Source: Alphaproteobacteria bacterium (GTDB lineage: Bacteria > Pseudomonadota > Alphaproteobacteria > GCA-2731375). From it: a DNA stretch of 33,607 bases. How positions within the stretch are numbered: position 1 is the stretch's first letter; each line of letters starts with the position of its first letter. A model generated the notes under the pieces. That model ran no database searches. It saw only the letters and a list, made by a program, of their open reading frames with translations, and was not told where the DNA came from. Of this stretch, positions 24,333-32,858 are shown in pieces. The stretch lies in assembly GCA_021776235.1 (NCBI GenBank), contig JAJFGG010000126.1, forward strand, positions 1 to 33,607. The letters run 5' to 3'. The translations under genes and the position numbers were made by a program.

Positions 24333-25832
24333 TTGCTCAACATAATCAGAATCATGCTGTACATGCAGCGTGTCCGCAACATGATGAACAACCCTGCGAG
24401 TACCAACAGTGTGAAACAAAAGGATTCAGAGATAGAGGTCCAGGAAGGAATTGATATTCTTTTTGCCACCATGGCGGTTCAGGAAGTCAGGTTCTTCACT
24501 GCCGTCGCCGAGATCTTGCGGCAAAATGGTGCGAAGGTAGGCTTCCTTAACTTTTGCGAAGCTGGGGATGCTCAATTTGAAAAATCCGGCTTTCCGTACC
24601 TCAGCTTGCATCGGGAGAAGCGCCGCTGGCAGGGGGCAATTCTCTGCCCCGAACAAATAGTAGAGCGCTATGCGATCGATCTGGATTCATTCATCGTTCA
24701 TGAAAAGCTCACCTTCAACATCAAGGATCGGGATGCGCTCGTGCGCAAGACGGGCCTCTACCTGGCCATGATCGAAGATTTCATCGCCCGGATGCGTCCG
24801 TCCCTGGTGGCGCAGGAGATAGGTGGCTGCATAGCCCCTTTGAGCCTTTTTCATGCCACCCGCCGGCAAGGGATTGACCACCTGTTCTTCGAGCCCTCGA
24901 TACTGGTCGAGCGGCTATTCTACATATTGAATGTTATCGACAGCAGGCTTGGCGATTGCCATCCCACGAAAAACGACCAGAAAGAAGTCGATGCGATCAT
25001 TCAGACCTATAGAAACCCGCCAACGAATATCCCCTTCAAGGACAGGCACCGGTTCCAGGATGCCCGGCTCGGCAAATTCATCAACTACAACAATGTGAGC
25101 CGGCTGATATCCAAAGTTTGGCACAAATATGCTCTGCGGCATGAAGAAGAATACAGCCACATTTACAACTACTGTAAGCGTGCCGGCGCCATGTACTGGA
25201 ACCGGCGGCAAATAGGCGGCCTTTACCGGCAGCCGGAGACTCTGGCGGACCTGGCGCCATATTTCTATTATCCATTCCATGTGCCGGTTGATTTCGCCAT
25301 CACGGTTCGTGCACCGCAGTACCTTGACCAGCTCGCACTGGTGCGTGATCTTGCAAACCGGCTGCCGAAGGGCTTCCGATTGGTGATCAAGGAGCATCCG
25401 GCCGCCGTCGGAGCCTATGGCCGTCGTCAACTGCAGGCACTCTTGTCTGACACGCGCATTATTTTAATTCCTTCGGGGGCCAGGTCCAATGAGGTGGCCG
25501 CCAATAGCCGCGGCGTCATAACCATTAACTCCAAGGTGGGAATAGAGGCGATGTTTCTATCCGTTCCTGTCATCTGCCTGGGCAAAGCGGTTTACCGGGG
25601 ACAAGGCCTGACATTTGACGTGAATAGTCTCGACCAGGCGGAAGAAGTGATGCGACGGCAGGCCGAAGAAGGCGACCCTCTCGACGCGGACGAGCACAAC
25701 GCCCTGCTGCGCCGGCTCGTTCGTCGCGCCGTCGCCTCCAGCTATCCGGGGGAACTTTACAAGAACGACAAGGCAACCGTGGCCACCTTCGCCAAGTCCA
25801 TGACAGCCTTTCGTTCGGAGAGCTTTGGCTAG
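24333..25832 (+). CDS. KpsC/KpsS-like capsule polysaccharide biosynthesis protein (1)
   Basis: A 499-residue cytoplasmic protein resembling the capsule polysaccharide synthesis family (KpsC, KpsS and relatives), which in Escherichia coli are GT-B Kdo transferases that build the linker on lysophosphatidylglycerol. The best-conserved parts are FYYPFHVPVDFAI (311-323), DQLALVRDLANRLPKGFRLV, the IKEHPAAVG motif (352-360) and TINSKVGIEAMFLSVPVICL (397-416), which form the nucleotide-sugar site. The N-terminal half is less conserved. The start is uncertain: ATGs at 24333, 24354 and 24381 are in frame and none has a clear ribosome site. It is followed 107 bases later by a second member, with which it shares the KEHP and INS-x-x-G-x-EA motifs. 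Confidence 0.72.
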   Translation: MLNIIRIMLYMQRVRNMMNNPASTNSVKQKDSEIEVQEGIDILFATMAVQEVRFFTAVAEILRQNGAKVGFLNFCEAGDAQFEKSGFPYLSLHREKRRWQGAILCPEQIVERYAIDLDSFIVHEKLTFNIKDRDALVRKTGLYLAMIEDFIARMRPSLVAQEIGGCIAPLSLFHATRRQGIDHLFFEPSILVERLFYILNVIDSRLGDCHPTKNDQKEVDAIIQTYRNPPTNIPFKDRHRFQDARLGKFINYNNVSRLISKVWHKYALRHEEEYSHIYNYCKRAGAMYWNRRQIGGLYRQPETLADLAPYFYYPFHVPVDFAITVRAPQYLDQLALVRDLANRLPKGFRLVIKEHPAAVGAYGRRQLQALLSDTRIILIPSGARSNEVAANSRGVITINSKVGIEAMFLSVPVICLGKAVYRGQGLTFDVNSLDQAEEVMRRQAEEGDPLDADEHNALLRRLVRRAVASSYPGELYKNDKATVATFAKSMTAFRSESFG

Positions 25833-25939
25833 CGCTTGGAAATCTGCTGCGAAATTCGAGCCGGCAGCCCGATGCTCTGTACATTTCGTCGTTCGGACCC
25901 GCGCGCGGCGCTCAAGCCGATTAGAGAAAGGACCAGCAA

Positions 25940-27394
25940 ATGATCAACATACTCGCCGGCACCGGAAGCATCCCCGAGGCGGCGCAGTACGTCGATCTGG
26001 GACACCGCCTGGAGACGCTTGGCGTGCGGTTGCATCTGTTGACCCCATGGCCCAGTGTCGCGGCGCACGTGGAAAAACTCGGCTGGCGGGATATTGTGTT
26101 GCTGGATTCCAAGAAGGCGGCGGAACGAGGGCAACCGGACCTGCTGGCTCTCATGGACCGTTTCCGCAACCCAACGGTGGCTGAAATCATTTCCTCGGAA
26201 CAGGTGTTCGGCCGTTGGCCGATGGAGAAACGGTTGCGCCTTTTCGCCGCCAACGTCGAGTTTTTTGACGACTACTTTAGCCGTCATGACATTCGATGCG
26301 TGGTCATATTTCCGACCACGGGCATCACTTTCCGCCTGGCCTATGCCGTTGCGCGCGCCAGGGGCATGCGCACATTGGTGATCAGCCCCGGTCCCATCGT
26401 CACCGAGACCAGCATTTACAACGACGTGGACGAGGGCTGGACCTGGTCGGAGTTCGTCGAAACCTATGCGAAATCACTTCCCGTTACAGACGAAATGCGG
26501 GAAATCGTCGCTCAGGCGATTGAGAAGATCACGCTTGAAAAACAAAGGTCCATGAAGGCCGTGAAGGGAAACGTCTTTCGCTTCGCCTATCGGGTTGCCC
26601 GCACCTCCCTGCAGGTCCTGCGGACCGGCAAGCCGCAGCCCTCCATGTGGCGAGACCATTGCCGCGGCCTTCAGTTCGAGATGGGCCGGCTGTTGCGTCC
26701 CTTGATCCGTTACAACCAGCCGGATCCGGAGGAAAAATTTATCTTCTTTCCTCTGCACATGTGGTTCGACGCCCAGGTCGCCACGCGCAACCCGATGTTC
26801 CGGCCACAAGCGGCCCTCGTCGAGATGCTTTCCCTGGCCACGCCTCCGGGCTACAAGGTTTACGTGAAGGAGCACCCCTATTACAACGGCGGCGTGAACT
26901 ACGACATTCATGCCAAGTGCCGCCGTTTGGAAAACGTGGAGGTTATCCATCCTGCGGTCTCCAGCATGGAGCTGCTCGAACATGCCGCAGCCGTCGTCTC
27001 GATCAATTCTACCGCGGGATGGGAGGCCATTCTCATGAAGACACCTTTGGTGGTCCTCGGTTCCCCCTACTACGCTGATTTTCGGCTAGCCTACCGGGTA
27101 GACAATCTGAACGACCTTCCCCGCCAGATTAATGCGGCCCTGCTCGACGGCAAGCGCCGGTACCAGGACAACGAGGATGAATGGGTGCGATTTATCCATG
27201 CCGTGGTGAGCACCGCAAAGCCCGAATCCATGCTGTTCTACAAGAGCTACATGGGGTTGGGCCGCAATCTGTCCGAACACCGGCTTAACACTCTCGCACG
27301 GAATTTATACGATGCGGCTCTTGCCGGAGACCCCGATCCCGAAAGGGAGCATTCAGCCGAAGAGCCTGCACAATCAGCCAACGCCGCACAGTGA
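25940..27394 (+). CDS. KpsC/KpsS-like capsule polysaccharide biosynthesis protein (2)
   Basis: A 484-residue relative of the preceding gene, divergent in sequence but with the same key blocks: FIFFPLHMWFDAQVATRNP (267-285), YVKEHPYYNGG (308-318) and SINSTAGWEAILMKTPLVVL (354-373). The N-terminal region (MINILAGTGSIPEAAQ) begins with a nucleotide-binding-like strand. The ATG has a good ribosome site (AGAAAGGACC) and the length is similar to its neighbour. The C-terminal 25 residues are acidic and Pro-rich. It overlaps the flippase gene by four bases (GTGA), which ties it to export. Two such proteins side by side recall KpsC/KpsS pairs, but no ABC exporter (KpsM/KpsT) is present. Activity as a Kdo or other sugar transferase is inferred, not shown. 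Confidence 0.72.
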   Translation: MINILAGTGSIPEAAQYVDLGHRLETLGVRLHLLTPWPSVAAHVEKLGWRDIVLLDSKKAAERGQPDLLALMDRFRNPTVAEIISSEQVFGRWPMEKRLRLFAANVEFFDDYFSRHDIRCVVIFPTTGITFRLAYAVARARGMRTLVISPGPIVTETSIYNDVDEGWTWSEFVETYAKSLPVTDEMREIVAQAIEKITLEKQRSMKAVKGNVFRFAYRVARTSLQVLRTGKPQPSMWRDHCRGLQFEMGRLLRPLIRYNQPDPEEKFIFFPLHMWFDAQVATRNPMFRPQAALVEMLSLATPPGYKVYVKEHPYYNGGVNYDIHAKCRRLENVEVIHPAVSSMELLEHAAAVVSINSTAGWEAILMKTPLVVLGSPYYADFRLAYRVDNLNDLPRQINAALLDGKRRYQDNEDEWVRFIHAVVSTAKPESMLFYKSYMGLGRNLSEHRLNTLARNLYDAALAGDPDPEREHSAEEPAQSANAAQ

Positions 27395-28929
27395 GCAACA
27401 CCCGGCGGTTCATTGGCAACACGCTTTGGGGCCTGATCCGCCTGCCGGTGACGGCGCTGGTGCAGTTGGCCCTTATTGCCTATTTTCTGCGAACCATCGG
27501 CGTCGAACTGTTCGGGTTATGGGTATTGTTGCAGACATTCAGCGTCGTGGGCGGTCTCGTGTCATTGACCGACTTCGGACTGCAAGACGCCGTCGTCCGC
27601 TACCTGACTTCATTCCGTTCGTCCGGAAACCGGGACAGCTACCGAAGGCTTTTGGTCTCGGCTTTCCTGGTCTTCACGGGACTGGGGCTGGCAACAGCCG
27701 CCGCTCTCTACGCCGCCGTTTCTTGGCTCACCGGCAGCGTCTTCGAAATACCAATCGCGCTGCAAGCGACGGCCCACGAGGCTTTCGCTCTCTACGCCAT
27801 TTCTGTCGCCGCCGGGTTCCCGGCCCTTATCCTTAAGGCGTTTTTCCGCAGCCAGGAGGACTTCCGGCATCTTGAGTTATGGGAGGTGCTGCGAAGCCTG
27901 TCGTTCGCCTGCCTCGCCGCGATGCTGATCGCCTTGAAGGCTACTCTGATCATGGTTGTCGCGGCCGACGTGACTGTCATGCTTGTCCTGCCGGTTCTCT
28001 TCGCTTTGTTCTGCTACCGCTGGTACCCTGACTGGTTCACCCTCGACCCCCGTATTTTTAGCACCGCCAGTCTGCGCGGCATACGCACCATGTCGCTCTT
28101 GGTGTTCGCCAATAGGCTGCTCGGTGTGGTCTACCGTAGAAGCCCGCAAATTTTGATCGGCATATTCTTGTCGCCAGCCCATGTGGCGGCATTTGCGGTC
28201 TCCCAGCGTTTGCCCAACGCGGTAAAGCAGGTGCAAGGTGCGCTCAACTCCGCGCTCCTTCCCACGGCGATCCGCCTGTTAACGGAAAACAAGCAGGCCA
28301 GTATCCGCTACGCCATCCTGCGCGGCACCCGCTACAGCTTTGTGCTCTTTTTGCCCGGCCTGATCTATCTTTTCATTCATGCCGAGGCGGTCCTGAGCGT
28401 TTGGCTGGGCCAGGAGTTTGCTGGTTACGGGCCTTTCCTGAGGGCCTTTCTGGCGCTCCAGGCCATGGAGCTTCTGGTGTCGTTCGGGGCCTCGGCCTGT
28501 GTCGTCACCAGGCAGTTCCGGCTGCTGCTGGTCCCCAGCTTGATCGTGCCGTTGGTGTTTTTTTCCGTGACCCTGGGTCTCGGCCTCGAGAGCGACATAC
28601 GGCCGGTGATTATCGGGCTTGCGGTCAGCGGCGCCATACTGTTCCCTTGGCAGCTTTGTATCATTCTCACGACGAATGGCATTGCTTTCAGAGATTACAT
28701 CAACGTTGTATTATTAAAGCCGGTATTGCTGTTTGGCACGATCGCCGTGGCGTTTTCATACCTTCTGGCTTGGGCCATGCCGCCCAATAACCTTTGGCTG
28801 ATCATCTTCGAAGGATTCGTTCTTTACGGGGTCCAACTCGTCGTGCTGTTTTTGCTCGGCTTAATGCCGGAAGAACGCAAGCAACTTCTCAAGTTTGGGC
28901 GCACGCTTGGCGTTAGCCTGCGAGCATGA
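27391..28929 (+). CDS. Wzx-type lipid-linked oligosaccharide flippase (MOP superfamily)
   Basis: Polytopic membrane protein of 512 residues with about 12-14 helices, matching the Wzx/MATE fold that flips undecaprenyl-linked repeat units to the periplasm. The N-terminus RFIGNTLWGLIRLPVTALVQ is typical, followed by RTIGVELFGLWVLLQTFSVV and TDFGLQDAVVRYLTSFR, which are conserved in polysaccharide export flippases. The second half starts near IRTMSLLVFANRL. There is no sign of frameshift. The GTG start overlaps the preceding gene by four bases. It is convergent, with a gap of about 107 bases, with the Wzy-like polymerase gene; flippase plus polymerase make a Wzx/Wzy assembly system, whose copolymerase partner in this window is dead. 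Confidence 0.86.
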   Translation: MSNTRRFIGNTLWGLIRLPVTALVQLALIAYFLRTIGVELFGLWVLLQTFSVVGGLVSLTDFGLQDAVVRYLTSFRSSGNRDSYRRLLVSAFLVFTGLGLATAAALYAAVSWLTGSVFEIPIALQATAHEAFALYAISVAAGFPALILKAFFRSQEDFRHLELWEVLRSLSFACLAAMLIALKATLIMVVAADVTVMLVLPVLFALFCYRWYPDWFTLDPRIFSTASLRGIRTMSLLVFANRLLGVVYRRSPQILIGIFLSPAHVAAFAVSQRLPNAVKQVQGALNSALLPTAIRLLTENKQASIRYAILRGTRYSFVLFLPGLIYLFIHAEAVLSVWLGQEFAGYGPFLRAFLALQAMELLVSFGASACVVTRQFRLLLVPSLIVPLVFFSVTLGLGLESDIRPVIIGLAVSGAILFPWQLCIILTTNGIAFRDYINVVLLKPVLLFGTIAVAFSYLLAWAMPPNNLWLIIFEGFVLYGVQLVVLFLLGLMPEERKQLLKFGRTLGVSLRA

Positions 28930-29036
28930 CCAACGATTAACCTTGCCACCAGATCGATCGATCCGGTTCGCAAAATCACCGCAGTATACGTCGAATTATC
29001 ATGCATATCGAGCAGTCGAAGTGTCCGTCTGAATCG

Positions 29037-30437
29037 CTACCAACGCAAGCTAGTATTAGCATTCTGTCCAACTTTCCCAGGCCATCTCGCATAAGCGGAA
29101 GAAATCCCGACCGAATCGCCTACCAACAATATGAAAAACACCATAGATATCTTAAGGTAATAAATGGGATTGATCAGGAATTTCGTATCACCGTCAATGA
29201 GCAGCATGTTAATGGGCATAAAGACCCAGACTAAGGCCAGTGCCAGGAAGATCCTTCCCTCTGTCGTCCAACGGGCTATGAGAGCAATCACCCACCCGAC
29301 GCAATAGCCGAAGGCAAACATGATCGGCCAACACAGCAGCAGGTTAAACATCACGACAAAAATTATGGGGGACGCGCCGGTGTAACGATGCCCGGAAAGC
29401 AGCATGTGGAAATAATTGATCCCACCATGGAGCCGCATGAGATAGAAGATAGCCTTATTGCCATCGCCCAATTCCTCCGAAAACAAGATCCGGTTTATCG
29501 CTTCGAAGTTAGGCAGTATGCTAATATTCTCTGCCAACAAAGAGAACGTAGCGGACCACATTTGACCTTGTTGAACCAGGATTCTTTCGAAAAATATCTC
29601 ACTTTGCTGTGTAGAACTTACGTTGAGAGCGTCAAGCGTACCAAAATAGTTGACCAATACGGCACCAAATACAATGGCGCCAACTACGCCCCACAAAACC
29701 GTTAGTCGTTTTAGCCTATGGATCACAGAAATCGACGCAACAAAATTATTATTTCTAAAAAATAGGATAAATACAGGAAATAGAAAGTAACTCAAATGTA
29801 GAAAAATTGCCGAAAATCTATTTCCCTGCATGAACAAGTAAAACAAAAATGCAATAAATATTGCTATCGGTAATTTATATTTCCCACTAGTTCGTATCAC
29901 TTCTGAATAAACCCCGAATCCCAGGAAGAAACATATAAGCATACTGTAACGAAAGAACTCTTTTCCTATTGGTCCCATGTAAAATTGAAAATAATCTTTC
30001 TTATCAATTTCGGAAAAGATGGGAATATTTCCAATATAGATCATTTCCACATATGCTAATGCTAAAAACGAAATGACAATAAAAATCCCTAAAGATTGAT
30101 AATCAATACCAGTAATTCTCCAATTATTAGGCACTAGATTATTTACGTTAAATTGGAGCTGCGCCAAACGTTTACGATTGAGGCCAAGATCGATGCCAAG
30201 GGTGATAACCCAGAGTGCAAGAACAAGGAATAGCCCAGAAAAATTCACATCAATGAACTTACCTAGCTCGCCGCTAAATGTATTGCCGGATATATCCAAA
30301 TATATGGAAGAAATGGACTGCCACACCACGGTTGTAACAAAATAAAAATTAAGCACACCCATCATTGGCAACTTCTTGAAATAGAGTTTTAAGCAGTAAA
30401 TAAGAAAAAGTACATACAAGGCCATTGAAAATATCAT
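29037..30437 (-). CDS. Wzy-like oligosaccharide repeat-unit polymerase
   Basis: Polytopic membrane protein of 466 residues with ten or more helices and no soluble domain, as in Wzy polymerases that join repeat units on the periplasmic side. I place the start at the ATG at 30437, seven bases after a strong GAGGAG; an ATG six codons earlier has no such site. The protein contains FLFYLFMQGNRFSAIFLHLS and, late in the sequence, a periplasmic loop region with MRLHGGINYFHMLLSGHRYTG, where Wzy proteins often carry catalytic Arg/His residues. Sequence identity within this family is low, so the label rests on topology and place next to wzx. The 5' half is much richer in A+T than the flanking genes, a common sign of transfer. 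Confidence 0.7.
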   Translation of the reverse strand: MIFSMALYVLFLIYCLKLYFKKLPMMGVLNFYFVTTVVWQSISSIYLDISGNTFSGELGKFIDVNFSGLFLVLALWVITLGIDLGLNRKRLAQLQFNVNNLVPNNWRITGIDYQSLGIFIVISFLALAYVEMIYIGNIPIFSEIDKKDYFQFYMGPIGKEFFRYSMLICFFLGFGVYSEVIRTSGKYKLPIAIFIAFLFYLFMQGNRFSAIFLHLSYFLFPVFILFFRNNNFVASISVIHRLKRLTVLWGVVGAIVFGAVLVNYFGTLDALNVSSTQQSEIFFERILVQQGQMWSATFSLLAENISILPNFEAINRILFSEELGDGNKAIFYLMRLHGGINYFHMLLSGHRYTGASPIIFVVMFNLLLCWPIMFAFGYCVGWVIALIARWTTEGRIFLALALVWVFMPINMLLIDGDTKFLINPIYYLKISMVFFILLVGDSVGISSAYARWPGKVGQNANTSLRW

Positions 30438-30521
30438 TTTTATGCTCCTCGACATTGGAAATGGGATCCAAGAGGCAATTTTTGTAGCGATAATCTACCT
30501 TAGGCGGTCCCGCATTGTTGG

Positions 30522-30538
30522 ACAGACCGGCGGTCTGT
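30522..30538. promoter_or_regulatory. 17-base perfect palindrome, possible operator
   Basis: ACAGACCG and CGGTCTGT are perfect inverted eight-base arms around a single G. The form resembles operators of TetR-family regulators. It lies 85 bases upstream of the chosen wzy start (30437) and in the spacer before the IS3 remnant. No regulator gene is in the window, so its role is unknown; it could also be a short terminator stem. Confidence 0.4.
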
Positions 30539-30676
30539 TTATGGCGTATCCCAGTGTCTGATCATGCCTCCAAAACTCTATTCAATTTGATATTTTCTTA
30601 TTGTTGTTGGTCCCGTGGGAATAGGAGTAAGCCTCGGGTGAACTTGAACGGAAAAGTAGAGGGCGTTTTGCTCATT

Positions 30677-30733
30677 CTAGGTCATTGTGTTCTCGAACGT
30701 TACCGGCGATTTGAATCCCAGCGCGGAATGCCA
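30677..30733 (-). mobile_element. C-terminal scrap of an IS3-family transposase
   Basis: The last 18 codons, WHSALGFKSPVTFENTMT and a TAG stop, match the well-known C-terminal signature of IS3-family OrfB transposases (RRHSALGY-x-SPxxFE). Upstream on this strand the similarity stops abruptly and the DNA turns into the OppC-like pseudogene on the other strand. So the insertion sequence is almost entirely gone. Confidence 0.65.
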
Positions 30734-30747
30734 TATTTTGGCTTGAG

Positions 30748-31227
30748 TTACCCCTTTGGATGGCGCTGTCCGCCACCCTCCCCGTGACCTGGCCCGATCG
30801 ACGTGTTCTTTGGCATCACCATTTTTCCTAGCCCTGTTGGATTGGCCCGGCCTAGCCCGTGCCGTCCGTTCGAACCTACTGGCCCAGCGGAAGGAAGACT
30901 TCGCCACTTCCGCCACCTTGATAGGGGCCAGCCCGGCCCGGGTCATCGCGCAGCAACAGTTTGCCCAATTTCATGAGCCATCTGATCGCCTCCCTAACCC
31001 TGTCCATCCCCTCCATGATCCTGGAGGAAACCGCCCTGTCGTTCCTGGGCCTGGTCCTGCGCCCGCCGATCACATCCTGAGGCGTTCTTTTAAACCAGGC
31101 GCAGAACATCAACGCGGTGGCCACCTAACCCTAGCTCATCTTCCCCCTGTTGCCGGTGGTCCTGATCGTCCTGACGTACAATTTTTTCGGTGACGTCCTC
31201 GGGGACACCGCTGATCCCTATAAGTAG
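30748..31227 (+). pseudogene. Dead OppC/DppC-like peptide ABC transporter permease, C-terminal part
   Basis: This is the C-terminal half of a peptide-type ABC transporter permease (inner membrane). It starts at LPLWMALSATLPVTWP, shifts frame to IDVFFGITIFLALLDWPGLA and RSNLLAQRKEDFATSATLIG (the EAA coupling loop), then shifts again just before LPNFMSHLIASLTLSIPSMI and LSFLGLVLRPPITS. A TGA stands where Trp is expected after PPITS, and TAA and TAG follow near the conserved PWL site before FNF-like YNFFGDVLGDTADPYK and its real TAG stop. At least two frameshifts and three nonsense codons make it non-functional. The 5' part is missing, cut by an IS3 scrap. It is unrelated to the surrounding glycan genes and must be old chromosomal residue. 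Confidence 0.85.
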
Positions 31228-31500
31228 TAGTTTGACCCTGTAATCCGTATTTGACGGTGCCAAAACGTCCGGGTACGTGAATTCGAGCAATTTCCTCGTG
31301 AGTCTGAGCAAGTAATCTAGTTCAATAATAGAAACCAGTTGCGTCGGTCCCACGAAAGCTAGTTCAAGCCGTCTTGAAAAAACTCCACCTAGACGCCAAA
31401 CGCTCGTTCGGATCAAATGTTGCACTTGGGGCCTGAATCCACCGGCCACTCAGTTCTTAGGAAGTAATGAAGAAAAATCCTGTCTATGACGTACTATCAA
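31228..31500. other. 273-base spacer with no recognisable gene
   Basis: Between the OppC pseudogene and the fkbM gene no gene is visible. A minus-strand frame crosses it and has a helix-rich middle (LDYLLRLTRKLLEF), but it runs into the dead permease and fits no family I recognise, so it is probably a chance frame or a fragment. Confidence 0.3.
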
Positions 31501-32421
31501 TTAAATATCGGCCAATTTGGCCCCCTTTAGAGTAAAAAGTATTTCTAAGGTTTTGTAATCATTGCCTATTACCTTATGAAGTCCATTTTCATTCATATTA
31601 TACGCATCGTAATGTCGGCTCATGATTTTTCTAATTTCCTCTCTATCTTTTGAACCATGCCCAATTTCTACTATCAAGTATTGGGGTCGATTGGAGGATG
31701 CAAAAATTTTCTTCATTCCTTTGAGAACATTGAGCTCGTTTCCCTCTACGTCTATTTTTACCAGCTTAATCTGGCTATCAATATCACCTAAGAAGAAATC
31801 GAGTTCCGCGCATGGTACATCGATACAATCCAATCCGTCTGTGTTATTTGCATTCTCATTTGCGACACCACCACCACCGTCATTGTATGGAGAAAGCCGG
31901 AACTGCACCCGGCCATGATAGTTGGATATTGCACAATGATGTGCCAGGATATTGCTCTTTTTATTGAATTGAATATTCCTTTCTAGTTTCTCAAAATTTG
32001 TCGGTTCGGCCTCAAAACCAAATACCTTTCCGGAATCTCCAACAAGGGATGAAAAAGTTAGTGTCCAGTATCCAATATGAGTGCCAACATCAATGGCGAG
32101 ATCCCCTTCTTTTAGTTCACGCATCACAAATTTAGCGATGTGAGGCTCGTAGTCATTATAAAAAAACAGCTGCCAGTGAATTTTCTTGGATATATCAATA
32201 AAAAGAGTGTCATTTGTAACTGTTTTTGCAACAATATCTCTCCTAAAGAAGACTTTAGACAGCATTCCTGAAACCGTAAGAATAATTTTCCAAAGGATGA
32301 TCTTGTATTTTTTTTTAACTATCACTTTTTCTCTTAGGAAATTCGCGCCTCGCTGCATTAGGGTCGGCGATGACGCCCGATTGGACAACGGTGCCTTATT
32401 TCTCTTGGGGTCGATATTCAT
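31501..32421 (-). CDS. FkbM-family SAM-dependent methyltransferase
   Basis: Soluble methyltransferase of 306 residues, likely adding an O-methyl group to a sugar of the surface glycan. The SAM-binding site is AIDVGTHIGYWTLTFSSL (from about 109), followed by the acidic FGFEAEP (134-140) that binds the ribose, and the FkbM signature KLVKIDVEGNELNVLKGM (219-236). VEIGHGSKDRE is the matching late motif. The first 60 residues are basic with some hydrophobic stretches and have no known domain. The gene is clearly AT-rich, like the Wzy-like gene, and unlike the nonulosonate genes around it. It is bounded by an OppC pseudogene on one side and a transposase scrap on the other, so it was probably inserted by lateral transfer. 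Confidence 0.87.
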   Translation of the reverse strand: MNIDPKRNKAPLSNRASSPTLMQRGANFLREKVIVKKKYKIILWKIILTVSGMLSKVFFRRDIVAKTVTNDTLFIDISKKIHWQLFFYNDYEPHIAKFVMRELKEGDLAIDVGTHIGYWTLTFSSLVGDSGKVFGFEAEPTNFEKLERNIQFNKKSNILAHHCAISNYHGRVQFRLSPYNDGGGGVANENANNTDGLDCIDVPCAELDFFLGDIDSQIKLVKIDVEGNELNVLKGMKKIFASSNRPQYLIVEIGHGSKDREEIRKIMSRHYDAYNMNENGLHKVIGNDYKTLEILFTLKGAKLADI

Positions 32422-32463
32422 CGCTAGATCCCATATGATAAATCCGATCTCTCGGAAAATATT

Positions 32464-32796
32464 TTAAGCTTTACCAAATACAACGTAAACCGGAACTTCC
32501 CAGATAACATTCGTATCGGTGCGCCCCATTTGGCTGGTGGACACAGCCCGTTTTTTAACCGCCTCGCCGCCAACAATCCAACCCATGGCGGGATCGCGCG
32601 CCGGACGGTCGGCGTCGTTTACGTCTTCATAGCCGTTATGGCGCCCAAATACCGAATGGCGGAACTCCCCCGTCAAGTCCTGCCATCCATTCTTGTCGGT
32701 ACGGCTGTCCTGGAATGTATCCTCGGCAACTTCGGTCAAGGCAATGGCATCAGCAAACTCCCGATAAGCGAGCAACCCTCTGTCGGGAGTGATCTG
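32464..32796 (-). mobile_element. N-terminal fragment of an IS1380-type transposase
   Basis: The frame reads TPDRGLLAYREFADAIALTE, then TFQDSRTDKNGWQDLTGEFR, SVFGRHNGYEDVNDADRPAR, DPAMGWIVGGEAV and STSQMGR, the conserved N-terminal region of IS1380-family transposases. After that it leaves the family and stops at 32464; the catalytic DDE part is absent (intact members exceed 400 residues). No inverted repeats were recognised. It lies between fkbM and the CMP-sugar synthase gene and marks a past insertion. Confidence 0.68.
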
Positions 32797-32858
32797 GGAG
32801 CACCTGGTTTAGAACAACTACCCGGAGCGCAGGCGCCTCCATCATTCGCGGTGGTGCG

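Noticed and set aside
29388-29705. 105-codon plus-strand frame within the wzy-like gene
   Set aside because: Antisense to a membrane protein with consistent helices; no independent support.
30756-31193. 145-codon plus-strand frame over the transporter remnant
   Set aside because: It covers only part of the dead OppC-like permease in one of its frames and crosses frameshift sites; it is not a separate gene.
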